From Dromiciops gliroides (lineage: Eukaryota > Chordata > Mammalia > Microbiotheria > Microbiotheriidae): a stretch of 64,000 nt of DNA. A model generated the notes under the pieces. That model did no database searches. It was not told the origin of the DNA and was given only the letters and a program-made list of their open reading frames with translations. This document shows, in pieces, positions 24,301-37,900 of the stretch (the stretch's first letter is position 1; each line of letters opens with the position of its first letter). The position numbers and the translations under genes were made by a program. The stretch spans positions 477,666,617-477,730,616 of the forward strand of contig NC_057864.1 of the NCBI RefSeq assembly GCF_019393635.1, given 5' to 3'.

Positions 24301-26664
24301 GTAGAAACTGCCTCCTTTTAGGTTTTGATCCCGCCCGGGAGGGTCCACTTACTTTTCCTTCCTGGGGCTCTGGTTAGAACAGTTGCTTCCCTGGTGGGCT
24401 CAGCAGCAGCTTCTGTTACTGTGAAGACAACAGGTCCGAGAAGATTCTGTTTGTTTCTGGGGGGTTTTGTTTGTTTTTGGTTTTTGCAGGGCAATGAGGG
24501 TTAAATGACTTGCCCAAGGTCACACAGCTAGTAAGTGTTAAGTGTCCGAGGCCAGATTTGAACTCAGGTGCTCCTGAACCCAGGGCCGGTGCTTTCTCCA
24601 CTTCGCCACCTAGCTGCCCCAGGCCTGAGAAGATTCTGAACGCAAGAGGCCCCTTGGCTTCCTGCTGGGGGCTAATCAGGATCATGGGCCTAGAATGAGG
24701 ACTTAGCAGGGGAAGGATCGGAAGGACATAACTACCCACAAAGAGCCCCCAAAACCATCTCTGGTGAAGTCTAGGCGTTCAGCCCTCTCTCCTCATCCAA
24801 CCCCATCTTTATCTCCCAACCCTCAACATCACACAGCTAGTACTGAAGGAGTTAAACTCCCATGTTCCTGACTCCCCCATTCAGGGCTCCCTTCACTACC
24901 ATACCCAGCTGCCTTATTAGTCATTATCATTATGATCCAGAGGCAGTCATGGTGGTGGAAAGGGTTCCAACTTTGGAGGCAGAGGTCCTGGGTTCAGTTT
25001 CACACCCCCCCCCATGACCCGGGGGCAAACCAATTAACCCTCTAATTTCATCGTCTTAAAACCAGAAAGTTAGACTAGTCTATGAAGTGCCTTCTAGCTC
25101 TAAATCTCTAATCTGTTCATCTCCTGCTCAGCCTCCTTGAGTCTGAGGTCTCATCCTAACACTTTGGCAGACATCTCTCAGTCCTGGCCCCATGAGGACC
25201 AAGCCAGGAAGCAATGCCCAGGTGGGTTCTCTGAAATGCTACATCCCAAATAAAGGCAGCTAGGGGATGTAGTGGATAGGCCTGGAATCAGGAAGACCCG
25301 CATTCCAATAGGACCTCAGACACCAGCTGTGTGACCCTGGGCAAGTCACTTAACCTCTGTTTTGCCTCAGTTTCCTCATCTGTAAAGTGGGGATAAAAAC
25401 ACTACATACCTCCTAGGGTTGTTATGAGGATCCAAGGAGATAATAATCATAATCGGTGCTTAGCACAATGCCTGGTATATAATAAGCACTATATAAATGT
25501 TAGCTATTATTATTGTTGTTGTTGTTACATAGAAATTGTCCTAGGACAAGTTTCCATCCTTTATCCTTTTATACTCATTTTTTTTTACAGACTATTGTAC
25601 AAGTGGATAAAATCATCATTTTTGTGGTTGAAATTAGTATTGTTATTATTATTATTTTAAATCAACCCTAATCCCACCCTCAAATTTGGCCTCATTCTGA
25701 TGCCTATCTTGACCCCCACCTCACACTTTACTCTAAATGCCCACTTTGATGCTGTCCAAAACCAGCCCCCAAATCCCACTGTGCTCCCAACCCTACTCTG
25801 CATCTTGTTCCAAGCCCATGTGAAATACTAATTTTAGCTTCTGATTCTAATCCCATCCCAAGATGGGCCCTCATTTAACCAAATGCAAACTCCAACCTTA
25901 GTCCCCTATCTTTGCTCCAATCCTGTTACAGTTATAATTATTATAATTTAGTGAGGTTAGCTCACATTTGTACAACCCATCAGGGTTATCCCAAAGGGAT
26001 GATGGGATAATTATCCCAATAATAGGAGATTATTCCATTCCATCCTCACACTAATCCTGTGAGGTAGGCACTCCTAGCCCCTCCCTCCAGGGTTAGGGAC
26101 CATTTAAAAAACTTTAGAAAGGCAGCCGAATGGCACACTGCATAGAACACTGGTCCTGGAATCAGGAGGACCTGAGTTAAAGTTCAGCCTCAGACATTCA
26201 CTTGCTGTGTGGGCAAGTCGATTAACCCTGATTGCCTCAAAAACAAAAACAAAAACAAATTTTGCTGGTAGCTGTGGCATATCGTCAGGGGTGAGCATGT
26301 ATCCACAAAATCCCAACCCCCATCTCACACTGGGGCATTCAAGGTCTCCTACAGCCTAGCCCTGCCCCCTACTTCTCTCCTCCATGATCCCTCCAATCCA
26401 CTCAATTTAGAATTATAGTCCTACTTAATAACCCAATTACTTAACCCAATGCTAGAAGAAACCTCAGAGTTCATCTAATAAGACTCCCTCACTTTACAGT
26501 TGTCTTCTTGATATTTCCCAGTTGTCCCCTTTCCTCAGTTTCCCTTCCATCCCTATGAAGATTTCTACCTTCAGGTTTGGGGGCTCTAGCTATTACTCTT
26601 TCCTGTCTGGATCCTACCTACCTATGAATTCCTTTGTGGCAGCCCAAATGATCTTTTTTCCCCT

Positions 26665-26748
<84 letters not shown>

Positions 26749-29700
26749 TTTTTGGTGAGGCAATTGGGGTTAAATGATTTGCCCAAGGTCACGCAGCTGG
26801 TATCAAGTGTCTGAGGCTAGATTTGAACTCAAGTCCTCCTGACTCCAGGGCTGGTGCTCTATCTACTGTGCCACCTAGCTGCCCCAGCCCAAATGATCTT
26901 TAATCCTATTCTCCCCTTTCTCAGCTGAGTTCTTCCAGGTATGGGAATTTATCAGAACCTGTCCTATATGGCTAGCTACCTTTCTATGTATATGCCATTT
27001 ACCTGACTCACTAAATGATAAATTCCTTAGGTTAGGGGAGGTTAATCATGTCCTCCCCCAAATAACCAGACTTTCCCTTAATTCTGACAGCCCCCCCACA
27101 CACACACACATACTGAGATCACCCAAGTGACCAAGAAGCCGCTAAACTATGGATTCCCTGTCCAGAGGCTTGGCAGCTTGGGAATCTGCTGACCCAGAAA
27201 CTGCCCAGGAGCTGTCCAGCACTGAGGGTTTAGGGAGGCTGTCTTCTTCCCCCTTACCTGTGGCTGGTTCAGTGAGCCTGACTTTGCCATCATGGGTGAT
27301 TAGGGATGGTGAGGACATAACTGTGGGCACACTGCGTCCTGTAAAAAGAATAGGAGAAAATAGGGTCTGAGTTCCTTCAAGGAGCACTAGGCAGTAAAGT
27401 AACCACTAAGCTATGGATGCCCTGCCCAGGCCAGGGACTTTATCCATGTTATTGTTGTTTGTCCTTCTTTCTGGAAGAGGACCATGACATCAGGAGGTGA
27501 TATCATGACTTGCAGTGAATTGGATTTAAGTGAGGGAGGGCTGTACAAAGTCACCAGCCTCACTCTCTCCTCCAGAGCCATCTGGGTCCAGTGGCAAGAT
27601 ATACACATCAAGAAGGCTGGAGATGGCCCCAGATATGGCTCAGAGGCAATGGAGTTAAGGGACTTGACCAGGGTCACACAGCTAGTAAGTGCTGAGTGTC
27701 TGAGGCTGGATTAGAACTCCTGATTTCAGGGCCAGTGCTCTATCAACTGCACCATCTAGCTGCCCCCCTTATCCATGTTGGAAGCTTCCAGTGAGGAAAC
27801 TCCCTCTGCCAATACAGATCAGCACATTCCCTGTAATTTACAATCTCAAGGGGCTGCCTGGGGCATGAAAAGGTAAGGAACTTCAGAGCAGAATAATTCA
27901 CAGGAAGTAACCCTGGCTGGGCAGTCAGAGGACCTGGGTTCAAATCCTACCTCTGACATTTTGTACCTGTATCACCTTGGGCAAGTTACTTGAAATCCCT
28001 GAGCCTCAGTTTCCTCCTCTGTAAAACAAGGAGGTTGGACTAAGTGACCTCCAAAGTCCTTTCTAGCTCTAGCTCTAGCACACAGCCCATGCATGCAGAC
28101 AGAGGTCTTCCTCACACTGTCTTCTGGGTAAACCTGGGACCTTTGGGGGGTAGGTTCATGCCTCTAGCTTAGTGGCAAGAATTATTACTTGGGAACTCTG
28201 GGAAGCAATATTTCAGCTATGATTCACCCTTGGGGTCAAATTCAATCCTCTTAGTAGCCCAATAGTCCCAGTTTGCTTTATACCCTTCCCATCAGCCCAT
28301 GTGCATACACATGTCTACAGCAGTAGAGCATGGAAAGAGGAAAGAAGAGAAACTCAATGCGTCCCCTCATTGGCAGAGCCCCCAAAATAGACAGTGCCCA
28401 GCTGGCTAATAAGGGATGCCAGGGGATGATTAACATTAGAGACAGTAATCAGCAGATCCGCAGAAATGCAGAATGTGCATGGGGAGGGAGGAGATAGGCA
28501 GGCACACATCAGCTCCTTCCTGTCGGCAAAATCATGGCCATTCAGAGCCACTTCCTTTCCACACGGAGCCAGTGCCCACAGCACCCACACGCTCTTCAGG
28601 GATGCTCTGTGGCTAGTTGTCCCGGATCAGTTTCTTCCCTTCTCTCTATTAGAGAGAGCGGGTATAGGGTTGGTCCTTCACTAAGCAGGATAGCTGGTCG
28701 CTTCCATAGACAGAAGGATTCAGAAACCACTCCTCCCCAACCAAATCCTGCTGAAAAGAATTTTTTCCACCAGTGCGCCCCAGGGCCTTCAATCATCTAT
28801 TAGTTGTTTACTCTCCTGCGGTAAGGAATTAACTTCTGAAGGTTCCTGTGATAATGAAAACTTGGTCCCTGAGAGGGCAGGTTCAGATAACCTGGTAGAG
28901 GTGGTAGCTATCCCTTCTTTATTGAAATGCCGGTACACTGGCCTGGGGATAGGTAGTTTATGAGGGGAACCTGGCTGCTCCCTTGGCAGAGCCCTGGGGG
29001 TTAAGGTTGGCACAGATCAAAGGGTGGGTAAATTTGGATTGGGTTTGGGAGGGAGCAGGAAGGAGAGAAGGGGGAAAGGCAAATGGAAAGAGGAATGGGA
29101 AAATGGGCAGCACACTGACAAGAAGTGGTACTGGCTGGCAATGAAAGTGGGTGAGGACCAGACCACATCTCCAAATGCTGAAAGCCCACCTTGAACCCAC
29201 TTTGGAAAAAAAGCAGCCTTAATGGACTTTCTGTGGGGCCTTAGGAAAAGGGCTGAGCACTAAGCATTCGAGGGGCATGGGTGGCACTGGGACGTGGAGG
29301 TGGAGTAGCCTGTGGTATGAAACCAAGACAGTCATGACGATGATTGCTATGGTTATTTTACAATCTCTTACTGTATGGTGCTTTATGATTGACCAGGGCT
29401 TTGTTCTTGTGTGGTCTAAAGAAGACTAGAAAATCCCAGCTTTGCAATTTCTTAGCCAGGTGACCTTAGACAAGTAAATTAACCTCTTTGGACCTCATCA
29501 TCCTGATCTGTGGAATGAAGGCTTTGGACCGGATGGCTCTCAATACTCCGAGCATCTTGGAGATTTGTGATTCTGCGATCTCATTTGATGCTCACAACAG
29601 TGGAGGGGAGGCAGGATCAAAGGATAATATGGTTAGAGCTTAGATCCCATCAAGTCCAATCCTCTCATTTTACAGATGAGCAAACTGAGGCACAATGAGC

Positions 29701-31909
29701 TTAAGTGACTTGTCCAGAGTCATATAGCTACTAAATGTCTAAGGTGAGATTTGAACCCAGGTCTTCCTGATTCTAAGACCAGCACCCTACACACTACACT
29801 ATGGCAGATATCACCATTCCTGAGACCCAGAGAGAAGTTGAATCACCCAAGGACGAGTAGATGGCAGAGTTAAGACTTTCTTGTAGAACACATTGTGGGA
29901 GGTTTGGTGCAATAGAATACATTCTCCCTCCACTCTTTTTTTTGGGGGGGGGGCAGGGCAATGAGAGTTAAGTGACTTGCCCAAGGTCACACAGCTAATA
30001 AGTGTCATGTGTCTGAAGTCAGATTTGAATTCAGGTCCTCCTGACTCCAGGGCCAGTGCTCTATCCACTGCGCCACCTAGCTGCCCAATAGAATGCATTC
30101 TCACTAACACATAGGAGGCCCTTGAGAAATGCTTGTCCATTATTAGAGCTCCTCTCCCAGTACCTGAGCAGATGACACCAGCATCTTCATGGTGCCCACA
30201 GTTGTGGATGCCCCATCCCAGGCTGGGACATGCTGCCAGGCGTAGCTCTCGGCCATCACAGTGGACATTGTCTAGCAAGATGTGGCCGGTGCCATACCCA
30301 AAGTAGGCATTGGTCTTAGAAGCCACAGCACTGCCGCAGTCCAGTTGGCGGCAGACCACAGTGGCATCTGGGAGCCCCCAGTCATCATCACACACAGTAC
30401 CCCATGTACCACCATGCAGGATCTCTACTCGGCCTTGACAGGGGTTGGCTCCTCTCACCAGGCGGATGCTGCCATCACCTGGGAATGGTCAAGGGATAGG
30501 GGAGAATTATATGCATAATTCCATGCACCTTACAACCCACAACCATGTTTCATGCAATGTCTTGCCAGTCCACAATATATCATGATGCCTATACAGTGCC
30601 TAGTGGTCCCTTCCCATTCATAACTTCCTGAGGTACTTTCCTGTCCCAGTCAAGTAGGTAGGGCATGGGCAAAAGGTCTGCCCAGTGAAGATTACCTTTC
30701 CTAGAACATTCTGATCACATCATTTCTAGGCTTATTACTCATTGTTCCTTTTCTAGAATTAGAATGGTTTCAGACTAGCTTTCTTGCTTCTCCCCATACT
30801 CAACATTCCATCTCTTCTCCATGTCTTTGCACTGACTGGCCTTCATACCTCAAATGCACTCCCCCCTAATCTCCATCTCTTAGAATCATTTGAATCCCCA
30901 TACTGGCGGCTGGCCCAGTTTAGATGCCCACCCTCTGCACAAGGCATTTCCAAATCCCCTCAGTTGTCAGTTCTCTTCCCTAAAATTACTTCATGCTTAC
31001 TATTTATAAATAGAAATACCTTGTATTTACTTAAGATCATAGATCTAGAGGGAGAAGACACTCCCAGGACCATGTGGTCCAATGCCTTTATGGATAGCAA
31101 ATGGGAGGCCCACAGAGGTACAGTGCCTTGCCAAGGTCTTATTTGTGGAAGTGTTGTAGCCTCCAGTAAATTGTAAACTCCTTGAGGGCAAAGCTTATTT
31201 ATTTTTTGGCAAAAAACATGGCACATATTATACACTTAGTGAATGCTTATTGGAGGAAGGAAGGGAGGGAGGAAGGAGGGAAGGAAGGAAGGGAGGGAGG
31301 GAGGAAGGCAGGAAGGGAGAAAGGAAGGAAGGAAGGAAGGAAGGAAGGAAGGAAGGAAGGAAGGAAGGAAGGAAGGAAGGAAGGAAGGAAGGAAGGAAGG
31401 AAGGGAAAGAGGAAGGGAGGAAGAAAGGAAGGAAGGAAGGAAGGAAGGAAGGAAGGAAGGAAGGAAGGAAGGAAGGAAGGAAGGAAGGAAGGAAGGAAGG
31501 AAGGAAGGAAGGAAGGAAAAAAGAAAATAAATCAGCTCTGGAGTCTAGGAACCAGGAGAATCTTGGCCAGCCACCTACCTATTCCATTCTTCAGGGTGAT
31601 GGTGGTGGGGGCTCTGCTTGTTAACACTTTCCTGGCCAGTGTAGGTAAGAGATCTGAGAAGGGAAAACATTGGGGTGGAAAGAGAATAGCTGAGCAGTTG
31701 TGCTGGGTCCTGGGGGAATCTTGCATCTATTCTTGTGAGTCTTACCTACCCCAAGGAATTCTGGATGGGAAATGTTAGCTTCTCAGAATATTAATGGGGG
31801 AGAAAGATGGGGCAATCATTGATCACAGGGAGGGGTATTCAGGCTCCCAAACCCCAAAAGGACAGTCTCATAGATTCTCTAGGACCATATGATTACAAAC
31901 ACAAAGTGA

Positions 31910-31943
<34 letters not shown>

Positions 31944-34900
31944 GAAAGACAGAGACAGAGAGAAACAGAGAGGACAAAGACAGTTGGAGAGAGTGACAGA
32001 GACAAAAGAGAGACAGGCAGACCCAGACAGAGAGATAGAAATAGGAAGAGACATAGAGAGACCGAGACAGAAAGAGACAGAGATAAAGACATGGACACAG
32101 AAGCAGAGATGCACAAAGACAAACATACACAGAGATGTTTTGGCCCCAGGTGGCCTTGGAAATTTTCTAAAAGCAAGATCCCTCAGGAGAGCTAGCAACT
32201 GCTGATGATTTCCTTGAAATTTTCCCCTGCAAACACTCTGAACAGAGGGGAGAGTTCTTAAGTAATAGAAAAACTGGGGAAAAGGCAGCTCATTGCCCAG
32301 AGAATCATAAACTCCCAGGGTAGTAAGGAACCTCTGGAGACCTTTTATTCCATCCCCCTGCCCTCGGGCAAGACAACACCCCAAATTTCCCAGGTTGTCT
32401 GCAGAGCCTCCCGTTGGAATTAGGAGACATGAATTCAAATTCCAGTCTTGCTAGTAATTGATTATTGAACCACAGGCAAATCACATCTGGTTTTGTTTGG
32501 GGCTTTTTTTTTTTAAGCTTCACTTTTTTCCTCCAAGTTATTGTGAGGGCAGAGTAAGCTGAAGAACAAATGAAAAGTCTTTTTCAAATGTGAGGAATTA
32601 TCATTTTTAAAGGACTTTCAAGGCAAAAGAGGAATCCAATAAGAGTTTTTGTTTGTTTGTTTGTTTTGATGTGGGACTTAGAGATCGTGAGCTATTTGAG
32701 GCCAAGCATGCAATCTTTAGGTGTTTTCTTGGTATCTCCAGGCACCAGTGAAGTGCCTTAAATAGAACAGATGCTCAGTATGTCCTTGCTGATTATGATA
32801 CAGGTAGGAAAACTGAAGCCTGGAAAGGTCCAGGGACTTGCCCAAGGTAGTAGTAGAACCAGGCTGAGAACATCAGTGAGCCTTGGCTTCCAGTTCAAGG
32901 ATTTTCCCATTATGCCCTACTCTTACTCATCTCTGTTCCCAGCTCCCCAGTCCCCAGTTAGGTGAGAAGGGTCCACATGGCTCTGAGGCCCCCTTGTGGT
33001 TCCTCCTCATCCTTATCCCTCTCACCATCGCACATGACAGCCACATCCTCGTAGTGGTAGCAGTTGTGGACACCCCAGCCGTGGCTACCACACTCACTCA
33101 AGGCCGCCTCCTGTCCCTTGCAGTCCACGTTGTCCAGGTGGATGGGGCCCCGGCCCTGGCCAAAGGCAAGGGGCAAGGGCACGGGCAGGGCATACCCGCA
33201 GCCCAGCTGGCGGCAGACTACATTGGCATCTACCACGTCCCAGTCATCGTCGCATACGGCCCCCCAGGAGCCATTGTACAGGATCTCCAGTCGGCCCTGG
33301 CAGCGGCTAGGTCCCCCCACCAGCCTCACCTCTGGGGGCAGAGGGGGGCCAGGGGAGGGGAGGCAGCTTACTTCGGGGCAGGGCAGAGGGCAGTTCTCAG
33401 AGCAGGCCAATGTTGGGAGGCACCCAGATCCCCAAACCGTGGGATTCCTGAACCACCCTACCCATCCCATCCCACCCCACTCCTCGTCAAGGGCATGTTA
33501 AATTCATGTTTCACACCCCTAGGCATATGCTTGGTCTTCCATGCCATCTGATCCATTGGCATTAGAAAGCTAACCATATTCTTAGCACGGCCCCACCCAC
33601 CAGGCTTCTTATGTTTGAGAAGTAAAAAGGAGAATGAAGAGGGTCAAACTCATTTAGACTTAGGTTGCCCTTAGAGTCCCATCAGATGGTCTCTGTGCCA
33701 CTGATTCCCTCACTGTGAGCCTTTCCCTCTCTATGGTCCCAGTTTACCTCATCTGTAAAATGGGGGTGGGCATAGGTTTTTTATTTAAGATCCTGGGGTG
33801 GGAAGCCAGGTGAAGGACCTTCCAGTTTGGAATAGGAGAAAGGACGCCCATGGCTGGTCTAGGAGGGAACCCCATTACCCCACCCAACCCCACAGAAGGT
33901 CCTACCTGGAAAAGGTAATGGAGTAGGTTGCAGGGTGCTGCCTGAAATGGAATGGAAAAGAAGATCAGATGGATCTGCCCAGTTGGGGAAAGTCCCCAAG
34001 GTATGTAGCTGCTCCCTGAGTATATGGTAAACCATCGCTTTTCACACTCATTTCCTTTCTGTTCCCACTGCAACCATACAAATTCAAGGCATCAACAAAC
34101 CATGACTGGATTATTGCAACAACCTCCTGACTGGATTCCCCACCTCCAGTCTTTCCCCTTTCCAATTCATAGGTCACACAATCGTGAGCACAACTTTCCT
34201 AAAGCACAAATGAGATCATATTATTCCCTTACTCTGAAACTTTCAGTGGCTCCCCACTTCCTACTTAATAAGGTTCAACCTCATTAGCTTGCAAGGTTTT
34301 CCAAAAATCAGCCCTTATCCCACCTGTCCAGTCTTATCTTCCACTATTTCCTGAGTGATCTAGCCAGATGAGGGTACTCCGGGCTCCTTAAACACAACCT
34401 GCCCTTTGTTCTGATAGACTTTGTTCCTACTTTCTTCCTGGACAGGCTTCCCCCAAATCATTATCTCCCCAAACCTCCAAAAATCAGCTTTGAGTAACCT
34501 CCTGCAGGAAGTTTTCCAATTTCCCCTTTTGCCCAACAAGAGAGTTCTCTCTCCTCTGAATTCTCCATGACCTTTGGCTAGAATCCTCAAGACGCTGGCC
34601 CCATGTATATCCCCTACTGGGCTCGGCCCTTCCTCAAGCCAGAGACTCAGCTTCAGTCCTCTTTGTATCTCCTACAGAACCAAAGACAATTGCCCTCTCC
34701 ATCTATCAAAAAAGACACACACATTAAGCAGCTACTATGTATCAGGTTCTAAGCTAAGTTCTGGCCATACAGAGATGGAAATGAAACAGTCCCTGGCCTT
34801 GATGAACTTACAGTCTTCCCATAAGGAGGAAGGGTTGGTAGGATGGCATGCACAAATCTAACCATATACAAAAAAGAGGTGGCACAGTGGATAAAGAATC

Positions 34901-37900
34901 AAACCTGGAGTCAGGGAGACCTGAGTTCAACCATGGCCTCAGATACTTAGTAGCTGTGTGACCTTGGGCAAGTCAATTCACCCTGTTTGCCTCAATTTCC
35001 TCATCTGTCAAATGGGCTGGAGAAGGAGTCAGACACAACTGAGAATGACTGAACGATAACAACTACAGCCCTGAGGGGAAGGGCATTAATGGGGGTGGGA
35101 GGGAGACCAAGAAAGGGCTGATGCAGAAGAAGGTCTTTGAGCTGAATCCTAAAGGAAACCAGAGATTCCAAGAGGCAAAGGTGAGGAGGGGGAGTAAGTG
35201 CAAACGCAGGGAGATGGGGGCGGGAATAGTAAATGGGCCAATTTGTCTGGGATTATAGAACTTTAGAAAGGGAGGAAGGTGGAATAAGACTGGGAAAGCA
35301 GGACTGGCTGAGGATTCCACACAGAGGAGTTTATATTGGAGGCTGAGGTAAGATGAGGTAAGAGGGAGTCACTGGAGTTTATTAAGTAGGTGAGACCTAG
35401 CATGAGCAGCCATGTACTTTGGCTCTTTGGCAGCTATAGAGAGGAGGGCTTGGGGTGAGGAAGTCGGTAAACAATTTGTTGAATGAATGAACTTGATTTT
35501 GGAATAGATCGCTTCCTTCACACAGACTTCTCTGCTTAGCCCCAAGCTGAAAGCATTTCCTCCCTCCTCGAATTTTCCTAGAGTTTTGGGACTGGATTTT
35601 TTTCTTGCCCTCACTGTGCCCTGCGTTATATTACAACCATTTATGAGGGTACCCTGCATGGTTCAGTTAGAACGTAAGCCTTTCTGCAGGGCAAGGGCTA
35701 GGTCCAGCATTGTCCTTTGCCCGCTTCTCCTCGAGATCTAGCATGTTACTTTGTATCCCCATTGGTTCTTGTTCTCCCAAAATGACAAAGTGATCTCTAG
35801 GTCCCTGCTAGCCCTTGAGGTTCTACCTAATTTATAATCGAACTACGTAATCATGTTCATTGAAAATCCACATCTTCAAAGAATGGGACCTTCGCTAGCC
35901 TTCATCTCCACCTCCTCCCCATTGAAAGCTTGGACTCTTCCTCAGAACCACCCTGGACTCATCCAGGCCTCCGTCTCACTTCTAGGCCATCTCTGTACAC
36001 CCTCCCTTTTCTAGTACCCCATTTATATGCTCTCTTCCCCTATTACAATGTAAGCTTCTGGAAGGCCAGGGGTTCAGAGGAGGGAAAGATCATTCCTGCC
36101 CAGGAGAGGGAGATGGCAGTGGTGGGAATTAGAGCCAGAAGTGACTTTAGAAATCATCTTATTTCACAGAAGAGGAAACTAAGGCCCAAAGAGAGGAAAT
36201 GACTGGCTCAATGTCATACAGTGAGTTAAGATTAGAGCTGGGTCTTAGTACCCAAAGTTCATGACCCCCAAGCCAGGGTTTTTTCCACCACCCTTGTTGA
36301 ATGGCTACCATTTTCTCGAATGTAAAGTGAAGGGCATTTGACTAGGTGACCTCTCTCCAAGTCTCTTTCCAGCACTAACATTCTATGATCCTCTCGGGGT
36401 GTGCCTGTTTTTGTATGGCCTTGGAACTACAAGCTGCCATCTGGGTTTGGCCCAAAGGTGGGAGTGTGCCAACCCCTGGCTCCGTAATCTCCCAGACTCT
36501 ACTCCTAGCTCAGGAGATGTGAACCACCACACCACTCCTCTCCCTCAATTCCATCCAAACCACACCATCCTCCCCACTCCCCTCTTTTCATCAGTGTCTC
36601 AAGTCCTAGGAACATGAGACATAGATTCAAGAAGCTCTTTATTGGTTACCTAGTCCAGGCAAGTCCTTATTTTACAGAGCAGGAAACTGAGCCAGGACAG
36701 GAAGAGATTTGCTCAAGGTCACACAGCCTCTCCACTGCAAAGCCATTGAAACCCAGATCTTTTCCCTCCTCCACCACTCCTGAGTCTGGGAGAAAAATGA
36801 CTGACACCAATATTCACAATGAAGGATTTGGGATCTGATAGGTATTCCCTGAGGGTGGGTGGCAAGGAGGAGGGAAGAAGGGGGTATGCCTTTCAAAGGA
36901 ATATGCATTGCCCTCTTATTATAAAGGAATCATTCCTGCCTACTGCTAGAAGGGACCTCAGAGACCACCTAATTTGCTCCCTTTTTTTTCCTGGTAGGAA
37001 AAACTAATGCCCAGAAAGAGGAAGGGATTTAGGATAAGAGGATTATAAATTTCAGAGCTAGTCCAAAACTCTCATTTCAGAGATGAGGAAATTGAGGCCC
37101 AGAGAGGAAAAGTTATTCATTTAGGGTCACACAACTAGAAGGGCCAGAGACAGATTAAAACCCAGGTTAGAGAATCATAGACTTACAGCTAGATGAACCT
37201 TGGAAGTCATCTAGTTCAACCCCATTTTATAGATCCGGAAACTGAGGCTAGAAGTAAGGGAATTTCCCAAGGTCACACAGGTAGTAAGTGAAAAGGACAG
37301 CATATGAAGCCAGGTCCTCTGATTAGAAATCAAGTGCTCTTTCCACTATATTAAGGGAGGTATTCTGAAGCCATGGCAGTGGGTAGGATAGCTTCCTGGG
37401 TCTTACGACATCACTCTTATCTAGGTGACTTCAAATGCCTCCAGTGCATTCATTGGGAGGTCAGGAGAAATCCTTCCTCACATTTTCAGCTATTCACAGG
37501 ACTACCGATTTAGAGCTGCAAAGGACCTCCAAGGCCAGCCAGTTCAACTCTTATTTTACAAATGAGGAAACTGAGGCCCAGGGGGTGACTTAGCCAAGGT
37601 TACCCAGGTAAAATGGAGGGGTGGGATTAGGTGACCTCGAAATGTCTCTTCCAGCTCAAAATCACTTCCTGGATCCATCTACCTCCCTTCCACCCCCATC
37701 CCGGAGGCAGCCTTCCGACTCTGAATCCCACACTGCTGGGGAAGGGGAAAGGAGAGGGGATTTCTTTTTCCTTGATCCCTCTTTGCGTCATATACCTCCT
37801 CTTTCGATACTTGACCCAGCTGGAGGACCCCAACTACATATACCACACCTTCCTTCCTTCCTTCCTTCCTTCCTTCCTTCCTTCCTTCCTTCCTTCCTTC

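Noticed and set aside
31200..31530. CRISPR-like or satellite array
   Set aside because: Simple four-base repeat without spacers, in a mammalian intron.
31182..31778. Long Lys/Glu/Gly/Arg-rich open frames
   Set aside because: They read through the intronic (GGAA)n tract of SSC4D on the opposite strand.
32883..33551. 222-codon plus-strand frame opposite SRCR1
   Set aside because: Antisense shadow of the SRCR1 exon, whose cysteine pattern is conserved on the minus strand.
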